From Gemmatimonadota bacterium (GTDB taxonomy: Bacteria; Gemmatimonadota; Gemmatimonadetes; Longimicrobiales; Gaopeijiaceae): a stretch of 7,908 bases of DNA. This document shows positions 6,520 to 7,908 of this stretch, one piece after another (position 1 is the stretch's first letter; every line of letters begins with the position of its first letter). Position numbers and translations under genes: made by a program. The DNA lies in contig JAUXEE010000075.1 of assembly GCA_030618065.1 (NCBI GenBank), positions 1 to 7,908 on the forward strand, given 5' to 3'. The notes under the pieces were generated by a model. It was not told the DNA's origin. It saw only the letters and a list, made by a program, of their open reading frames with translations, and did no database searches.

Positions 6520-7878
6520 CTATTCGGACGTGCTGACGACACGGGTCTGTGTGAATTGCCGGTGACCATCCTTGCCCTTGTGGAAGCCGTACCCGCTTTC
6601 CCCTGCACCTACCCAGGGTGTTCCTTTGATTCCGCCGCATGCCCGGTTGATCCCGATCATCCCGGCGGTGAGCCGGCGTGCCACCTTTTCCGCTCGATCC
6701 GGGTCCTTCCCGAAGACCACGGCGCCCAGACCGAAGGGCGTGGCGTTGGCCTTATCGATGGCTTCATCATCCGAGGCGACCCGTGTGACACAGATGACAG
6801 GGCCGAAGGTTTCGTCCCGGGAGATGGAAAGATCCTCGGCCACATCGGCCAGGACTGTCGGTTTGATGAAGGGCGCGGAGTGATCCACGCCTCCCGTGAG
6901 AATCTTGGCGCCTCCCTTCACCGCCTCGGACAACTGATCCAGGACGTGCTGCCTCTGGCCTTCGTTAACCATAGGTCCGACTGTGGTTTGTGCCTCCAGG
7001 CCATCTCCCACGATCATCTCCCCCGCCTCCCGGACAAGAAGGGCTTCAAAGCGGTCTGCCGCGTCCCTGTGCACGTAGATCCGCTCCGTGCTGACACACA
7101 CCTGCCCGGCGTTCCTGAAACCATTCCAGGAAGCGAATTTCGCCGCCTCCTCCAGATCCGCGTCGTCCAGAACGATCATGGGGTCCTTACCCCCCAACTC
7201 CAGGATCACCCGCTTCAAGCCTCCGCTGGCGGAGCGGAGAATGTGTTTTCCGACTTCCCGTGAGCCCGTGAAGGCGATGAGGTCCACGTCTGCCTGGACC
7301 AGGGCCTTCCCCTGCTCGTCCGCTCCGTGGACCACGGTGAACACGTCCGGGGGTACGTGCTCCCCCAGAATGTCGGCGTAGGCCTGGCCGCAAAGGGGCG
7401 TCTCCTCCGAGGGTTTGAAGAGCACCGCATTTCCGGCGGCCAGGGATGGGAGGACCATCCAGTTGGGCATGGCCATGGGGAAATTCCAGGGCGTGATGGC
7501 TGCGCACACCCCGAAGGGATCATGGTGGACCACGGATCGGAGGGGACCCTGCTGGAAGGTTTCCGGTTTCAGGGCCTCAACGATCTCCTTCAGCTCCCCC
7601 AGGAGGCCGGTGCCGATTGTCCCCGCTTCCGGAATTGCCTCCTTCAACGGCTTCCCCATCTCCTCCGTCATGAGGCGGCCCAAGGACTTGGCATCCTGGA
7701 CGAAGCGGCGGGCAGCCTTGCCCAGGAGTTCGGCCCGTCCCTCCAATCCCAGGGCAGCCCATGGCCCCTGGGCAGCCCGGGCTCGGGCCACCAGGTCGGG
7801 GATTTCGTCCGGAGAAGTGGTCTCGACACTCCCGATCACCTCACCGTTCAGGGGATTGATGGAACTCAGAATCGTCAT
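6520..7878 (-). CDS. NAD(P)-dependent aldehyde dehydrogenase (succinate-semialdehyde-dehydrogenase-like)
   Basis: The complete 452-residue enzyme would oxidise an aldehyde to its carboxylate in the cytoplasm. All family residues are present: Asn132 in PWNFP (oxyanion hole), Lys155 and Glu158 in FKPSEETP (cofactor ribose), the FTGSREVG nucleotide loop (203-210), the general base Glu227 in LELGGKDP, the catalytic thiol Cys261 in NAGQVCVS, and Glu356/Phe358 in ETFGP. Glu158 occupies the position that in ALDH2-type enzymes contacts the adenosine ribose and favours NAD+, so NAD+ use is likely but inferred. Length fits the shorter semialdehyde-dehydrogenase-like group (about 450-460) rather than the usual 480-500; the N-terminus starts directly at INPLNGEVIG. 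Substrate cannot be fixed from sequence. The ATG at 7878 is the natural start, with only a weak AGG upstream; just 30 bases of its 5' region are in the window. It converges with the unknown gene, with 63 bp between their ends. Confidence 0.95.
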   Translation of the reverse strand: MTILSSINPLNGEVIGSVETTSPDEIPDLVARARAAQGPWAALGLEGRAELLGKAARRFVQDAKSLGRLMTEEMGKPLKEAIPEAGTIGTGLLGELKEIVEALKPETFQQGPLRSVVHHDPFGVCAAITPWNFPMAMPNWMVLPSLAAGNAVLFKPSEETPLCGQAYADILGEHVPPDVFTVVHGADEQGKALVQADVDLIAFTGSREVGKHILRSASGGLKRVILELGGKDPMIVLDDADLEEAAKFASWNGFRNAGQVCVSTERIYVHRDAADRFEALLVREAGEMIVGDGLEAQTTVGPMVNEGQRQHVLDQLSEAVKGGAKILTGGVDHSAPFIKPTVLADVAEDLSISRDETFGPVICVTRVASDDEAIDKANATPFGLGAVVFGKDPDRAEKVARRLTAGMIGINRACGGIKGTPWVGAGESGYGFHKGKDGHRQFTQTRVVSTSE

Positions 7879-7908
7879 GGTCTTTCGCCTGTTTGGGTTA
7901 GTAGAGTC

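Noticed and set aside
5804..6640. A 278-codon minus-strand open frame opposite the unknown gene
   Set aside because: Because the plus-strand gene is unrecognised, I weighed this as an alternative. Its product is extremely Arg/Pro/Gly-rich and it also overlaps the end of the dehydrogenase, whereas the plus-strand product has balanced composition.
6556..7263. A 235-codon plus-strand open frame opposite the aldehyde dehydrogenase
   Set aside because: The minus strand has every catalytic motif of the enzyme; this frame is its shadow.

Overview
The window is a GC-rich (about 60% by eye) bacterial chromosomal segment with ordinary gene density. It shows no RNA genes, CRISPR arrays, insertion sequences or other mobile-element signs. 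The family content is a large Asp-box/BNR propeller protein of the 'VPS10/sortilin-like' type, a HAMP-less sensor kinase with a large extracytoplasmic domain, and an OmpR-type regulator. This suits a GC-rich Gram-negative of the Gemmatimonadota/Acidobacteriota sort, but that placement is an inference from protein style, not something the DNA proves.

Layout. (1) Bases 2-2587, plus strand: the 3' part of a gene for a secreted-type multi-bladed beta-propeller with about eleven Asp-box motifs. Its reading frame runs off the left edge, so the GTG at 80 is not its true start. (2) Bases 2599-2775, minus strand: a 58-codon gene for a two-helix membrane miniprotein with a strong Shine-Dalgarno, convergent with gene 1 and 11 bp from it. 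(3) Bases 2776-3091: a 316-bp divergent intergenic region with a near-perfect 15-nt palindrome and a GC-rich hairpin but no clear promoter. (4) Bases 3092-4783 and 4787-5497, plus strand: a two-component system (membrane histidine kinase, then OmpR/PhoB-family regulator) with a 3-bp gap. (5) Bases 5608-6456, plus strand: an unrecognised protein with an N-terminal globular part, an Ala/Pro/Ser/Glu linker and a conserved-looking C-terminal tail. A 110-bp spacer with an AT-rich promoter-like patch, bracketed by a 10-bp inverted repeat, lies before it. (6) Bases 6520-7878, minus strand: a complete NAD(P)-dependent aldehyde dehydrogenase, convergent with gene 5.

How the genes fit together. Only the kinase and regulator form an obvious functional pair: membrane sensing, phosphotransfer to Asp52, then DNA binding. 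The miniprotein is divergent from the kinase and could share its control region. The unknown protein follows the regulator on the same strand and may be read through from it or have its own promoter. The propeller protein and the dehydrogenase have no evident link to the signalling genes. I see no clearly novel multi-gene system. The most worthwhile items are the miniprotein, the kinase sensor domain, and the unknown protein with its structured upstream spacer.
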